Positions 45,241 to 55,134 of a stretch of DNA of 64,000 nucleotides are shown piece by piece. The notes under the pieces are model-generated. The model did not search any database. It was not told the origin of the DNA and was given only the letters and a program-made list of their open reading frames with translations. This stretch comes from Ascochyta rabiei (Eukaryota > Ascomycota > Dothideomycetes > Pleosporales > Didymellaceae): the NCBI RefSeq assembly GCF_004011695.2, contig NC_082405.1:1976001-2040000 (forward strand), read 5' to 3'. Made by a program: the position numbers and the translations under genes. Numbering within the stretch: the first letter of the stretch is position 1; every line of letters begins with the position of its first letter.

Positions 45241-46108
45241 TTTCGCCACTGCTGTTGCGAGGTGCCCCTGGCGGTGGACTATCGATGAGCCTTGGGTGGG
45301 AAGTTCGTGCTCAATGCATGGGTAGGGTTGTTGAAGGTTATATAGATGTACATTGTCCATGTGACTTCCCACCTGAAGTGGAGCGCTTGAATGTATTTGC
45401 ATTAGTGTTTTGCATGTTGTCAATGTTAGTGCATGCGTTGACAGCAACACAGACGTGTGAATAGTTGGTTGTTCGCCTTGCTCCACAAAAGTGAGGCGTA
45501 AGCGCCAAATGCGGTTCTGGAATCGTCTTGGAGCGCTCAGAAGAGAAGGCTGCGGATACCGCGATGCCAACAATTGCGTCCTTGACCGCTTTACTGGCTG
45601 GTCACCACGTGGGCTCTGGCGCTCTGACTGTGCGTTGAGGCCATGGGTGGATACGCTCGAGGATAGGGTCTCTGGCCGTGCAGCACAGCCACATCGGAGC
45701 TGCCAGTGCGTTGAGAAAAGGCAGGCTTCGCGGCACCATGCAGCATGTGCGCGCAAGTATTGACGTGAGGCAGCATTGCAAGTTTCGCGTATGGGGTGGT
45801 GGCTGCATCGCTGAGATAACGGTCTTCAAGCGTAGTGTTTGAACGGCCTCTTTGAACAGTCCTCATCCAGAGGCAACTGTATTATTTGTGGAGCTGACGT
45901 GACGGTGTCTTTGCCCATCGCAGCATTCCTGATGCTGAACGTGAGAGGTGAGGATGGCGAGAGTGCGCGAGATTACAAGTGCTCCGTTATGATTGGTCAG
46001 CGGACGGGGCACCTTTTTAGCTTGTCGACGGCCAACGACAGCATCATCTACGTTCGTTCGGAGCTGCTGTCGCCCCAACCCGCCGCCCCGCCCGCACCAC
46101 CGTCCGCA
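45241..46108. other. Divergent intergenic region before the complex I 24 kDa gene
   Basis: Holds the promoter of the charged-helix gene on one side and of the 24 kDa subunit gene on the other. A CCAAT-type site lies at 45990-45997. No gene is supported. Confidence 0.5.
45990..45997 (-). promoter_or_regulatory. CCAAT box (TGATTGGT, reverse of ACCAATCA)
   Basis: Matches the extended CCAATCA consensus of the fungal HAP/CBC complex and sits about 115 bp upstream of the complex I 24 kDa start codon. HAP complexes commonly control respiratory genes. Binding is inferred. Confidence 0.4.
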
Positions 46109-47095
46109 ATGGCCTCGAAACTGGTACCCTTTGCCTGCCGCAGCGCCTCGCGCGCTCTTCGTGTCCAGCGCCCCCAATGGCGCGCCTTCAGCATCTTCCA
46201 GCCGGCGCGGAGCGACAGTCTGATGGTCGTGCGTACCTCCTCACAAGGCCCTGCAGACGTCAATGGCACTGCTAACGCAGCCCACAGCACCGCGACAGCC
46301 CGGAGAACAACCCGTCGATCCCCTTCAAGTTCAGCGCCCAGAACGAGCAGCTCATCAAGGAGATTGTCTCGCGGTACCCCTCCAACTACAAGAAGGCCGC
46401 CGTCATGCCGCTCCTCGATCTCGGCCAGCGACAGCACGGATTTACCAGCATCAGCGTCATGAACGAGGTTGCGCGGTTACTGGAGATGCCGCCCATGCGT
46501 GTCTACGAGGTCGCGACCTTCTACACCATGTACAACAGGACCCCCGTCGGCAAGTACCACGTGCAGGTCTGCACAACGGTAAGACATTCAGCAGCAGTCT
46601 ATCGAAGCCCCAACTGACAATACCCAGACTCCCTGCATGCTCCGAAACAGCGACTCAGTCATGAAGGCCTGCGAAGACACCCTCGGCATCCACCACGGCC
46701 AGACCACTAAGGACGGCCTGTTCACCATGACCGAGGTCGAGTGCCTTGGTGCTTGCGCCAACGCCCCTATGGTCCAGATCAACGACGACTTCTACGAGGA
46801 CCTGACCTACGAGACCACACAGTCGCTGCTCAATGCTCTGAAGCACGCTACCGAGACCACTGGCGCACAGCCTGGTGGTCCCGGTCTCGCCGGCGGAAGC
46901 GGCGCCGAACAGGGCAGCAAGGGCGAGACCGCCCTCAACTCCCAGGGACGAGGATATGCTGCTGGCAACGTCAAGGTGCCCTCTCCCGGCCCATTGAGCG
47001 GAAGGCAGAGCTGCGAGCCGGCTGGTGGCTTGACCGCGCTCAAGGGCGAGTTCTGGGGCAACGAGACTCTGAGGAAGGACGGTGCTCTTGACTGA
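46109..47095 (+). CDS. nuo-24: NADH:ubiquinone oxidoreductase 24 kDa subunit (NDUFV2/NUO-24)
   Basis: Matrix-arm subunit of mitochondrial complex I, thioredoxin-like [2Fe-2S] protein. Exons are 46109-46228, 46288-46578 and 46628-47095 (introns 59 and 49 bp), giving 292 residues. The N terminus is Arg/Ser/Ala-rich and lacks acids ([20 protein letters not shown]), as in a mitochondrial presequence. The core is strongly conserved: [44 protein letters not shown]. The iron-sulfur ligands are present as C-T-T-T-P-C and E-C-L-G-A-C. The C-terminal tail with [19 protein letters not shown] is a fungal feature. Nuclear expression with respiration genes fits the CCAAT box upstream. Confidence 0.96.
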
Positions 47096-47857
47096 GCTTT
47101 GTAAATATGTACGATTGTCTCCTTCAAGATCTCGAGTCGTTGCATTGGGTACCTGATCGCCCAATGGCTCTGTAGATTACTCAATACCATTTCCTTTTAG
47201 ATCAACACTCCATACCGATCATGCAGAGCGACGTTGGTAGATAGGTGATATGTCTTGTTGCATTGCTTCACCAGAGACCCCCGTTCCCCTAAAGACAGTG
47301 CTTTGCCTGGAGATGGCCGCTTGTGGCTTTAAGATGCTCTTCGGCACAGCTCTGGGTTTTTAAAACGCTCTCAGTCGTTTTGAGTCTTGTTTATCGAGTA
47401 CTGCATCAGGTGACCTTAACACCTATTTCTGGGAGGTGTGTATGTATTAAATGCTGATGATGTTGTAGCACCCAGATGTTAGAGGCGGTCTTGAGTAGTT
47501 TGGTGTGTTCAGTGGTGGCTACCCACCAAATTCTTCGTAGTTCCTGAAGATGGATATATTGTTGTAGTACCCAGACAGAACAAGCTCGGACTTGCGATAG
47601 GTTATATGTCAAGGAATATCGGGTCTCTCGGATCCTGATGTGTGTTACAGAGAGGTCTCCCACCAACGCTACAGCACTACCAATACACCAAGTTGGCTAG
47701 TCTGAGTAAACCTTTACACCGTTTCGTGCATTCGCGACTGTGATCGAGTTCAGACATGAGCATGGTGGAGTGACGTCGCCTTCGAGTCCGTGCGCGTGCC
47801 TCGGTCCTTCACCCAACGACCGCTTCATCCACCACCCACTACGCGCCCATCTTGACC
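47096..47857. other. Intergenic, 24 kDa subunit 3' flank and TLS1 promoter
   Basis: Short open frames only; none resembles a protein. A repeated phrase (GTAGCACCCAGA near 47465 and GTAGTACCCAGACAG near 47565) is weak and may be chance. Confidence 0.45.
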
Positions 47858-48990
47858 ATGACAACAGCGGACGACGGCAACGCAGCACCCAGCTTCCGCT
47901 TCAAGCGTCGCAAGACCACACACACGAAACGCGCTCGCACGGACGACGAAGTCACGGTATCGCTCGACACGCAATCGCCTGATGCTGTGACACCACCCAT
48001 TGCGCCGGAAGCTGCGCAAGATGAGGATGAGTCGGTGCCTAATCTGAAGGAAATCATACGGAATCGCAAGCGCCCTCGCGACCGCCTCAAGGATGTTGCA
48101 CGCAGAACAGAAGCGCCCCAGACTCAGCTCGTTCAATCAGAAGCGCCGCGGCCAGGCCAGTACACAAGTCGCTTCATTGCGCAGACCGGACAGGTGGTGG
48201 ATAGCAGTGACAAACAGATGTGAGTGGAGCAGATCTATAGGTTGAGACTCTCTGTGTTGCGATACTCCGAGTATTAGACGGCAGTGAATACAGGCTAATC
48301 TATCAGGACGGTGTACGTAGAAGCTCGCCTGGCTGAACAGAACTACCGCCAATATGGCTGGCCCATTCCCAGACACCTGCAGTCGACCGTCGCTGCGATT
48401 GCGCCCGATCTTAAGCACACCTTCACCTTGAGCGCCACCCAGGCAACAGCCGCAAGCAGTACGAAAGACGAGAACATCGAACACAATAGTCGCGTAGCTG
48501 CAGGCCAGGGAAAGCTACAAGAGGTGGACTTAGGCTCACACGCGGCATCTCGCACTCACAAAGACTGGAAGCAACTGGAGGGCGAGATGCCAGCCCCCAA
48601 AGTCCGTCTGGGCAGAGATGGGAAACCACGGCGCGGCCCCAAGCGAAGAACCAGCGACGACATACGGCGCGACCAGATGGTCGAAGCAGTCCTCCACGAA
48701 GCAAAACGTATGTCCGCCATCCAGCCTCCTCACCCACACACTCACCCACCCCTACAGTGGAGTTCTTCGACGAAGCACCTGTTAACCCCCGCTTCGCTGG
48801 CACTGACGACGACATGGTCGAGCGCTTTCGCACTGAGTACTTCGAGTCTATCGAGGAGCGGCAGCAGCGAAAACCTGCCTTACCGCCTGGTGCAAAAGAC
48901 CAACCCAAGGGTCCGAAACTGGGTGGGTCACGGAGCGCAAGGGCTGCCATGCGACAACAAGAAGAGCTGGCAGCCAAGACCAAGAGGTAG
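47858..48990 (+). CDS. tls1: Tls1/C9orf78 (HCC59) family splicing-associated protein
   Basis: Nuclear protein of the hepatocellular-carcinoma-antigen-59 family; fission-yeast Tls1 affects splicing of telomere/shelterin and other transcripts through the U5 helicase Brr2. Exons are 47858-48219, 48307-48707 and 48758-48990 (introns 87 and 50 bp), 331 residues. The N terminus is FRFKRRKTTHTKRARTDDE, then an acidic linker and the conserved block SVPNLKEIIRNRKRPRDRL. A second block, SRFIAQTGQVVDSSDKQM, joins across the intron to TVYVEARLAEQNYRQYGWP. The C-terminal part has FFDEAPVNPRFAGTDDDMVER and a basic end. The 5' ATG is preceded in frame by no better start. Confidence 0.88.
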
Positions 48991-49401
48991 AGTTTGTTAC
49001 ATGGATTTTGCCTTGTTTTGTGCTTGACGTAACCCCTGGAGGGTACTTCTATTGTTGTGATAACAGTTCGTGCTGGCATAGTGTGAGTGCGCAAGATTAA
49101 CCAGATGTTAGCAGTGGAACAAGAGTGAATGATGGGAGGGTCCTTGAACGACAAGACTGGAGGTCCATACAGGTTGAAGGTACGGCATGGTACATCAAGT
49201 GACGACGCACTTTGAATCAAGCGGCACGCAATGAATTAATGGAACGTTTAGACTTTTCAATTACTCGTCGCTCATATCATAGTCATACATCAATGTGTTA
49301 TCCCAACCCAACAAACGAAGCCTCAACGCCTTACATACAACAGAAGCATCATATAGCTCTCATCCATCGCGGCTATCCGTCAATACTGAAATCACCGCCA
49401 T
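48991..49401. other. Intergenic between convergent genes
   Basis: Joint 3' flank of TLS1 and the small minus-strand gene, AT-richer than the surrounding exons. Nothing coding is supported. Confidence 0.5.
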
Positions 49402-50191
49402 CTAGGCGCCCTGCCTAGCCTTCTCCGCACAAATCAGCGCAATGATCCTGCTCAGCTCCGCGCTCTGCGCAAACTGCTCCTGCTTGGTCTTGTCGTCGAC
49501 GTCCTCGCTCGCCGCAATGTCGTTGGACACAGTCAGCATGCGGTTCTGCAGCGTCAGCAGCTTGGAGAGTGTGTTGTCGAGGAACGGCGCGCTGAAGGTG
49601 ATGTTGGTGGGAGAGGCGCCCGAGTTGGGCAGCCGCATTTCGAGCTTCCTGGGCGGCTTCTTGGTCGCGGGCGCGGGCTTTTCAACTTGCTTCTGCTCCG
49701 ACTGGGGTGGTGCCCTGGATGTTGGGTCAGCATGGTGGGTGAGAGATGGTTGGGTGCTCGAGTTGAACGGAATATCAACGTTCTTTCTCGACGCTCGACG
49801 CTCGACGCAGTGCGATGGTGCATATCAGAGTGTGCACTGATCAGGGAATGGAGTGGTTCATCCACTGGGCGAGCACATGTTGATCCAAAGCGGACGTTGG
49901 TAGCGCAACGTTGAATCTCAACGGCCACTACACCTAAACAAAAGGGACTAAGGGGCGAACGTACCTGTCGCGCTCAACAAAGGTCATGTTCTCCGCCATC
50001 TCGGCGACGCGGTTTGCAATTCGGGAAGCCATGATGGTGTAGGGCGATGCGTGTTGCTGGATGCCGTTCGATGCGCCGTTGGTAGTGCTTTGTGTCTTCT
50101 TGCCTGCGGTCGAGGCTGCCTTCTTGGGGCGCGAGGCGGCAGACTTGGTTGATGTGCGGTTCACCGGCGCGGAGGCTACTGATGCAGGCAT
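49402..50191 (-). CDS. Unrecognised conserved-looking small protein, 179 aa
   Basis: Two minus-strand exons, 50191-49965 and 49714-49402, around a 250-bp intron with donor GTACGT and acceptor CCAG; the split codon makes Arg and phases close. The N-terminal 50 residues are basic, Ser/Thr/Ala/Pro-rich (RPKKAASTAGKK). A helical segment follows (YTIMASRIANRVAEMAENM). After a Lys/Pro linker (KPAPATKKPPRKLEM) the C-terminal half is predicted helical and well ordered (FSAPFLDNTLSKLLTLQNRM; QEQFAQSAELSRIIALICAE), with heptad-like leucines. It may be a small subunit of a nuclear coiled-coil complex, but I do not recognise the family and give no function. The intron is five times longer than its neighbours and holds a triple 7-bp repeat. 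Confidence 0.7.
49787..49807. repeat. Triple CTCGACG tandem repeat inside an intron
   Basis: Three perfect 7-bp units in the 250-bp intron of the small minus-strand gene. Confidence 0.75.
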
Positions 50192-50698
50192 TCTGATGAG
50201 TGGTACGCGATGTTGAGAGTGCGGTATGTGTCTGAATATTGTTAACATTGAAGTGGGATTGACAGTTGCTCGCGTGCATAGACGGAGCATACTGCAGCCG
50301 CATGCAGGTTGAGTGAATACTAACCTTGCGATTGGGTATCAAAGAGTCGGGCTTGCAATGCAGATGGGTGGGTATGTTCGAGTTATGCAGATATTCGAGT
50401 TCGAGGTATATCTCAAGATGAATGAACAGCTATGAAGAAACGGGGATCCACGATATCTTGCACCCAGCCCCGTAAAGTTGGAAGAGGCGGCGCCACAAGC
50501 GACGTCATCGCAATGCACGGACAGGGGTGGCAGCGGGATGCGATCAGCATTTGTGTGGAACCTCCAACTTGATCTCGACCGCTGCCTGACGTGACGTCTG
50601 ACGCCTCGGCCCTTGAACCAGACGTTCGCATTCGGTGACGGGCGAAGTTCGTCTGAGCTCCCGACTCGACCTTTCTGCGACCAAGTCTGCGTTTGAAC
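50192..50698. other. Divergent intergenic region
   Basis: About 500 bp shared by the small minus-strand gene and the acyltransferase gene. No clear motif or coding region. Confidence 0.5.
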
Positions 50699-52889
50699 AT
50701 GTCGCCGGCTATCAAGAAGAAGAAGGATGACCTCGGCGCTGGGCTGCGCGTGTCGAAGGACAACATTGCTGCGCATCCTGCAGGGCCGCCGAAGTATGGC
50801 GAGTTGACGCAGGCGGAGAGAGCGTTTACGCTGGCGTCGACGTTCTTGTCTGGAGTTTTGGCGTACGACATCTCAATTCCTGAGATTCGACAACACGTAG
50901 AGCTGACAACGGCACAGTATCAGCGCATCGCAATTCCTGGGAGCGCCGTTGAAGCTGATCGACCCGCAATTCTATGAAGGGTACATGGCCTATACAAAAG
51001 AATGTTTCGCGATCTTGATCACCTGTTTAACGCAATGGTGGGCGCCGACCGTGGTCCGAGTCAGTGGAGACTCAAGTATGGTTGGCCAGCTCATCCAGAA
51101 GAAAGATGGGAGCTTGCAGTGCAATTTTGCTGACCGTATGGTTCTGATGGCCAACCATCAACTATACACCGACTGGCTGTATATCTGGTGGATTGCGTAC
51201 ACCAACAACATGCACGGCTTCATTTACATCATCCTGAAGGAATCGCTCAGGAATATCCCCATAATTGGCTGGAGCGCGCAGTTCTACAACTTCATCTTCC
51301 TGGCTAGAAATTGGGAAGAAGACCAGCGCCGGTTCAAGAAGGCGCTTGCACGACTCAACAGCGCGACTCAGCCTATGTGGCTCATCATCTTTCCCGAAGG
51401 AACGAATCTATCGGCCACGACCAGGGAGAAGAGCAAAGCATGGGCTGCGAAGAACAACCTGCAAGATATGAAGCATCAGCTTCTACCGCGAAGTACAGGT
51501 CTAAGGTTCTGTTTGAACGAACTCAAAGACACAACAGAGTGGTTGTATGACTGCACCATTGCATACGAGGGCGTGCCGCCTGGCCAATTCGGTCAGGACA
51601 TCTTCACGCTCCGCTCCACTTTCTTCGAAGGCCGGCCACCAAAGTCAGTCAACATGCACTGGCGACGCTTCCACATCAACGATATTCCCATCCAAAACAC
51701 GAAAGCCTTTGAAGTGTGGCTGCGTAATCGATGGCGGGAGAAGGACTACATGCTCGAGTACTTCCAAAAGCACAGTCGCTTCCCCGCAGAGAACTTCTGG
51801 AAGGATCACCTTGATATGGGTGACCGCAGCTCGCAGGGCTCACAGAGCATTCGTAGCGTTCCAAGGCCGGCAGTTCAAATCGAGACGGAAGTCAAGTCGG
51901 GAAACTGGAATGAGTTTGTGAAGATTTTCGCTCCCATCAGCAGTGTCATGATGGCACTGACAGTCGCATACGGAGCCAATCCAGCTGATATCATACCCGG
52001 CGGGAAAGAGTTCTTCGAGCAGCACATGAAGACACTCTTAGGCGGTGGAGGAGAAATGGGAGGGCTTCCGAGTCCAGATCAACTGGAAAAGATGATCGAG
52101 GGGGCAGCGAAGCTGGGAGCAGCTCAGGCCGCAGATCCACAACAAGTCCCGCAGATAGCGGCACTGACCCAGGAAAATCTAGCTAAGCTGGTCAAAGAGA
52201 CAGCCATCAAGAGCGGCGCAGTGATGCCAGGCGGAATGAGACGGGCCAGCACGGCGTTGCCCCAAGCGCCGACCAGAACGCTCGCGACGCCCACAGCAGT
52301 ACCTACACGAGCGAGGAGTGCAGTAGTTACTCCTTCGTCCGCCCGTAAACCAGCTGGCGCTACTACAAAACCAAAGCCAGCGACTTCTGGACCTGCGAAG
52401 CCGAAAGCTGCACCCATTAAACCTAAAGCAGCCGCGAAACCCAAGCCCACACCACCGACAGGACCCATGAAGGAGATCACACTAGCATCTGGAGTATCAA
52501 TCAAAGTCCCAGCGCCAGCTGTAGAAGATGCGAAGAAGACAGGCGCCACCACAATCAAGACGGCAAACGGCCTCATCCTCCAAATCGGGAAGAAAGATGT
52601 CGAAAAGGCGCAGGAAAAGAAGGGCGACACAATCATGACCGCATCGGGTATACCCATCAAAGTCACATCCAGCGGCGAGATCGAAGTTGCGAAGAAACCA
52701 GCATCCGCGAAGTCGAGTCCAGCACCGAAACCTGCAGCTAAGAAGCCTGCAGCTACTCCTGCAAAGGCACCGTCGAAGCTCAACGGTACGGCAAGTGCTC
52801 CGAAGAAGCTGGCCACGCCAGGGCCGACAAAGTTTGCTGCAAAGTCATCGACTTCACAGGCCAAAGTCCCAGCGAAGTTGGCTAAATAA
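50699..52889 (+). CDS. AGPAT-like lysophospholipid acyltransferase with Ala/Lys/Pro tail and repeat module
   Basis: Membrane acyltransferase of the LPLAT/AGPAT-like group that includes yeast Cst26. Exons are 50699-50862 and 50918-52889; the 55-bp intron joins SGVLA to ISASQFLGAPLKL within the first membrane helix. Length is 711 residues. Catalytic motif I is NHQLYTD (His135, Asp140, the NH-x4-D pattern) and motif III is FPEGTNLS (Glu215). Conserved RWREKDYMLEYF follows the catalytic domain. The region from about residue 330 has a hydrophobic patch, then a long Pro/Ala/Lys/Thr-rich tail not needed for catalysis. At residues 575-649 the tail carries three degenerate copies of a T-x-A-S/N-G-x-x-I-x-V motif. 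Acyl donor and acceptor are not deducible. Confidence 0.9.
52476..52700 (+). repeat. Three tandem protein repeats (about 25 residues) in the acyltransferase tail
   Basis: The encoded segments begin ITLASGVSIKV, TIKTANGLILQI and TIMTASGIPIKV, each followed by a charged spacer. The pattern suggests a small beta-rich repeat module fused to the acyltransferase. Confidence 0.6.
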
Positions 52890-53477
52890 ATGTATTATAT
52901 GATTGTTTTTGGATTCGGCGTTGGAAACAGAGCATCTTTGCTCAGGCGTTGGATACCCTCATACGTAGCATTCCCACGAAATACACCCAAGTACATCACT
53001 CCCTCTCTAACTCACAAACATAACCCGCAGAGCTTCACTTCCGTCTGCACGTGGCGTCATACAACCACATCACATCACCAGAGACGGCTGCAAACACCAC
53101 CAGCCACTTACACAGCCAGCGGAGACGCACCCAGAAATGATCACCCTGCCCCTTGCTTAAAGCAAGGCCCGGCCGCGAGACCCCTGCAACTTGCCGTGCC
53201 ACAGATACGTCATCGCGGGGGCGGACAACGGGGATCCTAGTCTCTGGAAACAGGGTCAGAAGGGGCATGTGGCGCAAAGCGGGTGTCATCAAAGGGTCAT
53301 TTGCGAGTCTCGAATTACCAGACCTGCATTCGACTGTGACGGAACTCATCAAACCATCAATTGCTAATTTTTGGTGTTGGGATCTCTTGCTTATTTGATT
53401 GAGCAGACACGATTGAATTCCCAGCAACTTGAACAGAGATAGCATCACAACGATAACGGAAACGGAAACAATTCGAC
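52890..53477. other. Intergenic, promoter of the 11-residue-repeat gene
   Basis: Contains three CCCCT/AGGGG pentamers and a 17-bp palindrome, listed separately, and tandem ACGGAA units just before the ATG. No coding region is supported. Confidence 0.5.
53149..53265. promoter_or_regulatory. Cluster of three STRE-like CCCCT/AGGGG elements and a 17-bp palindrome
   Basis: CCCCT occurs at 53149-53153 and 53181-53185, and AGGGG at 53261-53265, all 210-330 bp before the start codon at 53478. The first overlaps the palindrome CCTTGCTT-A-AAGCAAGG (53151-53167). CCCCT is the core recognised by Msn2/SebA-type stress factors; control by them is inferred. Confidence 0.4.
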
Positions 53478-54533
53478 ATGGCGGGCTTCATTCAGAACAT
53501 CCTCTGGAACTCAGTTGAGGGATTTGTCGACGCGGCGAAGAAGACAGGCGGTGAATACGCAGGCAATGCCTTGATCAAAGCAGGCGACATGATTGAAGGT
53601 GGGGGCCGGAGCGTAGGAAACGGTACGTCTTAGCGACTTCACCCACCTGCTTGTGGAATCAGAACAGCAGACTGACGAGGGTTTCTAGGCATTGAGAAGA
53701 CGGCGACGGGATACGGATCTAAGCTCTCGGGCCAGACGTACCAGCCCTCGTCGGCGTCCAAGGCGCTGCCTTCTACGGCGCGCAAGCCGATGGTGAAGCG
53801 TAGTAACTCGATGCCTGCGAATACGAGGCCGTCTGGCTCTGTTGCGGGCGGGAGGTCGATTGCTGGGCCGACGAGCAACGTGCCTCTCGGCGCGAAGAAG
53901 ACAGTGGGTGGTGCGAAAAAGGCAGTTGGAGGTGTTGCGGGAGGAGCAACGAGGACTGTTGGAGGTGTGACAGGAACAGCAACGAAGACCGCAGGAGGCG
54001 TGACAGGCGGAGCCACCAAGGCTATCGGTGGTGTCACCGGCGGAGCTACGCGAGGCGTCAACGGAGTCGTTCGCGGAACATCCAAGGGCGTGAACGGCAT
54101 TGCTGGAGGTGCAACCAAAACCGCCGGCGGAGCTATCAGCAGAGGATCCAAACCCCTTGGCGGAGTCGTCAATAACGCGACACAGGGCGTCGGCGGAATC
54201 GTAAACGGCTCCTCCAAACCCATCACCAGCATCGGTTCCAACGCGCAGAAAGCAGTACCTCAGGGTATGCCCAAGCCGTACGACAGCACCTCCGCAGGTT
54301 CAAGCTACACGAACCCGTACCCCACGGCGAAGAAAGCGGCCGTCAAGCCAGGCATGGGTAAGCCCTTCACGCCCCCTGCGTCGATCTCAAGTGAACCCAA
54401 GCCGTACCCCGGGACCAACACGCTGCCTGGCCAGGGTAGCAAGACGCCGGTGAGGAGGACGTACAAGCCTGCGCAGACGCTGGGCAGTCAGGTTGCGCCG
54501 GGGCAGAAGATGACACATATTGGATCGTTTTGA
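53478..54533 (+). CDS. Protein with ten tandem 11-residue Gly/Thr/Lys repeats
   Basis: Exons 53478-53622 and 53689-54533 (66-bp intron) give 329 residues. The N-terminal 48 residues form an amphipathic-looking segment (MAGFIQNILWNSVEGFVDAA, then GGEYAGNALIKAGDMI). From residue 129 to 238 there are ten consecutive 11-residue units of the type GGVTGGATKTA, preceded by shorter GGAKKAV units. The C terminus is Pro/Tyr/Lys-rich and ends THIGSF. Eleven-residue periodicity is the hallmark of 3-11 helices in LEA group 3, synuclein and perilipin-type proteins, but the high glycine here is atypical. Similar Gly-rich repeat proteins occur in filamentous ascomycetes without known function. A stress or membrane-surface role is inference only. 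Confidence 0.8.
53928..54257 (+). repeat. Ten tandem 33-bp coding units
   Basis: DNA encoding the ten 11-residue repeats. Units are in register with no indels but diverge at third positions, so the array is old rather than freshly expanded. Confidence 0.75.
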
Positions 54534-55134
54534 GGGGTTTGAGATAGCGACGGACCGAATAGTGCACACGTGTATGATAGAAGGCTTGGATTGGTTATAT
54601 TGACGGCGTTTGAGCGGATTCGAAGGGGTTGTATACTGTGCTGTAAAGGAGCTACCATGGTACAAAATGATAATCTTACCACAATACCCTTGCGGTTGCG
54701 ATATCATCGTTTACCAGAGTACAGAGCGTGGTTGTTCTACGTGACACTGCGAGGCGACTGCTTGATCAGCTTCGGCACATCTGTGGTGGAATGAACAGAG
54801 TTTCTGCGTGTCCTTGCATCAACCATGTCCTTCGACATCGATATCGAGGTTCAACATCCAATCCAAGAGCCGGCATCGGCAGCTCCACGGAGATATACAT
54901 AGTAGAGAACTATTCCCCGCACCATCTCATATGGAGCTCTGGAGTCTAACCACAACGGGCGATTGTATATGCTGATCATGAGCGAGCGCATGCAGGTTGA
55001 CGCAGCAAAGCAGCGCGGCAATTGACTCGCTGGAAGTTAAGCCTTAGCACAGAAGTCTTGTGAAAGTCTTGGGATTGCTTATAGCCCCAGAATTCCCCGC
55101 AGCGATCCGGGGACGTTGTCAAGCGCTGCACGCA
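54534..55134. other. Intergenic, MFS transporter promoter
   Basis: About 600 bp with no supportable gene. The frame of the transporter is open upstream of its ATG but has only a GTG at 55060 as alternative start. Confidence 0.5.

Noticed and set aside
52124..52864. 246-residue minus-strand frame opposite the acyltransferase tail
   Set aside because: Ala/Gly/Phe/Val-rich antisense of the Ala/Lys/Pro repeats, which can mimic membrane helices.
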